Below are positions 63,315 to 64,000 of a stretch of 64,000 nucleotides of DNA, one piece after another (position 1 is the first letter of the stretch; each line of letters opens with the position of its first letter). The translations under genes and the position numbers were made by a program. The stretch spans positions 62,001 through 126,000 of the forward strand of contig JAIPBD010000009.1 in assembly GCA_021739765.1 (NCBI GenBank). The letters run 5' to 3'. The notes beneath the pieces were generated by a model that saw nothing but the letters and a program-made list of their open reading frames with translations, made no database searches and had not been told where the DNA came from. The DNA comes from Melioribacteraceae bacterium (GTDB taxonomy: Bacteria > Bacteroidota > Ignavibacteria > Ignavibacteriales > Melioribacteraceae).

Positions 63315-64000
63315 ATGAAAGAGAGAATTATAAAAATAACAATCATTATAATCTTCTTATGTGGATATGCTTTATCTGCACAGACCAACTTTTCGGATGA
63401 CTTGAGATGCGGAACTGATATTTTCATCAGAGACGCTGTTTTCGAAGAAGATGTAGATCTTACCGAAATCTGCGAATTTACCGATTTTACAACATCCCAA
63501 AAGCTATGCGAGATCAATTCCAATATAATTTTTGATAACTGTACTTTTCAAAATTTCACAGCATTCCGAAGCGGTGATACTTTGAAGTATATCATACAGT
63601 TTAACAAGAATCTGATTTTTTCCAACTGTTATTTTAACGGTAATCTAAATCTAGCGGATACTAAAATAGTTGGTGAATTCTCTCTAAAATCATCAACAAT
63701 AGCCAAGTCACTAAATCTTTCAGGAGCCTGGATTCTTGGCAAAATTTCTGATTTTTCAGGAATGAGGTGTTTTGGTATTACAAAAATCTCAAATTCAATA
63801 TTCGAAAATAGAGTCAATTTCCTTAATGCGGTATTTGACGATATGGTAATTTTCCAGCATTCTGTTTTTAAAGGAAAAGCTATCATGGGAGCTGTTAATT
63901 TTAACGATTCTGTCGTGTTTAGCAATGCTCTATTCTTTCAAAATCTATTATTGAGTAAGTCGGAATTTCATAAAAAGTCATTTTTTAATTATTTGGATGT
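63315..64000 (+). CDS. exported pentapeptide-repeat-like protein, 3' end outside window
   Basis: An ATG at 63315 opens a frame that stays open to the end of the window (228 codons seen). A signal peptide (IIKITIIIIFLCGYALSAQ) is followed by a Cys-containing stretch (LRCGTDIFIRDAVFEEDVDLTEICEF) and then by short repeating units with a hydrophobic residue about every fifth position (DNCTFQNFTAF, SNCYFNGNLNLADTKIVGEFSLKSS, RVNFLNAVFDDMVIFQHSVF). This is the pattern of pentapeptide-repeat right-handed quadrilateral helices. Such exported proteins in this phylum are often inner-membrane-anchored with later membrane segments; here the rest is unseen. The function is unknown. Confidence 0.7.
   Translation, partial: MKERIIKITIIIIFLCGYALSAQTNFSDDLRCGTDIFIRDAVFEEDVDLTEICEFTDFTTSQKLCEINSNIIFDNCTFQNFTAFRSGDTLKYIIQFNKNLIFSNCYFNGNLNLADTKIVGEFSLKSSTIAKSLNLSGAWILGKISDFSGMRCFGITKISNSIFENRVNFLNAVFDDMVIFQHSVFKGKAIMGAVNFNDSVVFSNALFFQNLLLSKSEFHKKSFFNYLD

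Noticed and set aside
63134-63523. 129-codon minus-strand frame near the window end
   Set aside because: It is antisense to the exported pentapeptide-repeat-like gene, whose signal peptide and repeat pattern are convincing.

Overview
The window (about 37-40% G+C by eye) looks like a chromosome segment of a marine-type member of the Ignavibacteria / wider Bacteroidota-Chlorobiota group. The evidence is the Por-secretion (type IX, T9SS) sorting domains with the YPNPFNPxT signature on five proteins, a PorV-like protein, a SusC-like TonB-dependent receptor and a FadL-like barrel. There is no SusD homologue. Nearly 51 kb, from 509 to 51387, is one co-directional (+) locus for uptake and breakdown of uronic-acid polysaccharides, with alginate as the best supported substrate. 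The sulfatase and the GH88-GH2 enzyme suggest a second, glucuronate-containing and probably sulfated glycan.

Layout. 1-361: end of a galE-like epimerase. 509-8315: GntR/LacI-type regulator behind a perfect palindromic operator, a TRAP uronate transporter (DctP, DctQ, DctM), a DUF4861 lipoprotein, glucuronate isomerase UxaC and a PF05426 lyase. 8317-18992: a GH88-GH2 fusion, an SDR mannonate oxidoreductase, a LarA-like nickel-pincer racemase/epimerase, KduI, KduD, a beta-helix lipoprotein and a Tat-exported sulfatase. 18993-19305: the only large promoter region in the cluster, with a sigma70-like promoter and a FadR-type operator. 19306-38858: surface machinery, namely the TonB receptor, a T9SS protein in the position of SusD, PorV-like and FadL-like barrels, and four T9SS-secreted beta-helix proteins, one of them 1740 aa with internal tandem modules and one a clear PL6 alginate lyase. 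38865-51387: a second PF05426 lyase, KDPG aldolase, KDG kinase, FadR-type regulator, DEH reductase, PL17 oligoalginate lyase, KdgF, an ExuT-like MFS carrier, a sialate O-acetylesterase-like esterase and a heparinase II/III-type lyase.

How it fits together. Secreted PL6 and other beta-helix proteins would cut polymer at the surface, and the TonB receptor would import oligomers. PL17, PF05426, heparinase-like, GH88 and GH2 enzymes would finish the work in the periplasm, and the TRAP and MFS carriers would import monomers. Unsaturated uronate would be linearised by KdgF and turned into KDG either directly by the DEH reductase or through KduI and KduD. KDG kinase and KDPG aldolase then give pyruvate and glyceraldehyde 3-phosphate. 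Saturated glucuronate would pass through UxaC and UxuB to mannonate. The expected mannonate dehydratase is absent from the window, and a LarA-like enzyme sits in its place.

From 51388 onward the content is ordinary or unclear: small membrane proteins (one 59-aa gene on the minus strand is easily overlooked), a GT2 glycosyltransferase, a minus-strand pair (SF1 helicase and DUF697 membrane protein), a truncated aldo/keto reductase, an unrecognised 1043-aa secreted protein with a mid-protein membrane hairpin, an intact aldo/keto reductase, a TPR protein, a gene-poor kilobase with a probable coding remnant, and a pentapeptide-repeat-like protein running off the end. I saw no rRNA, tRNA, CRISPR array or intact insertion sequence.
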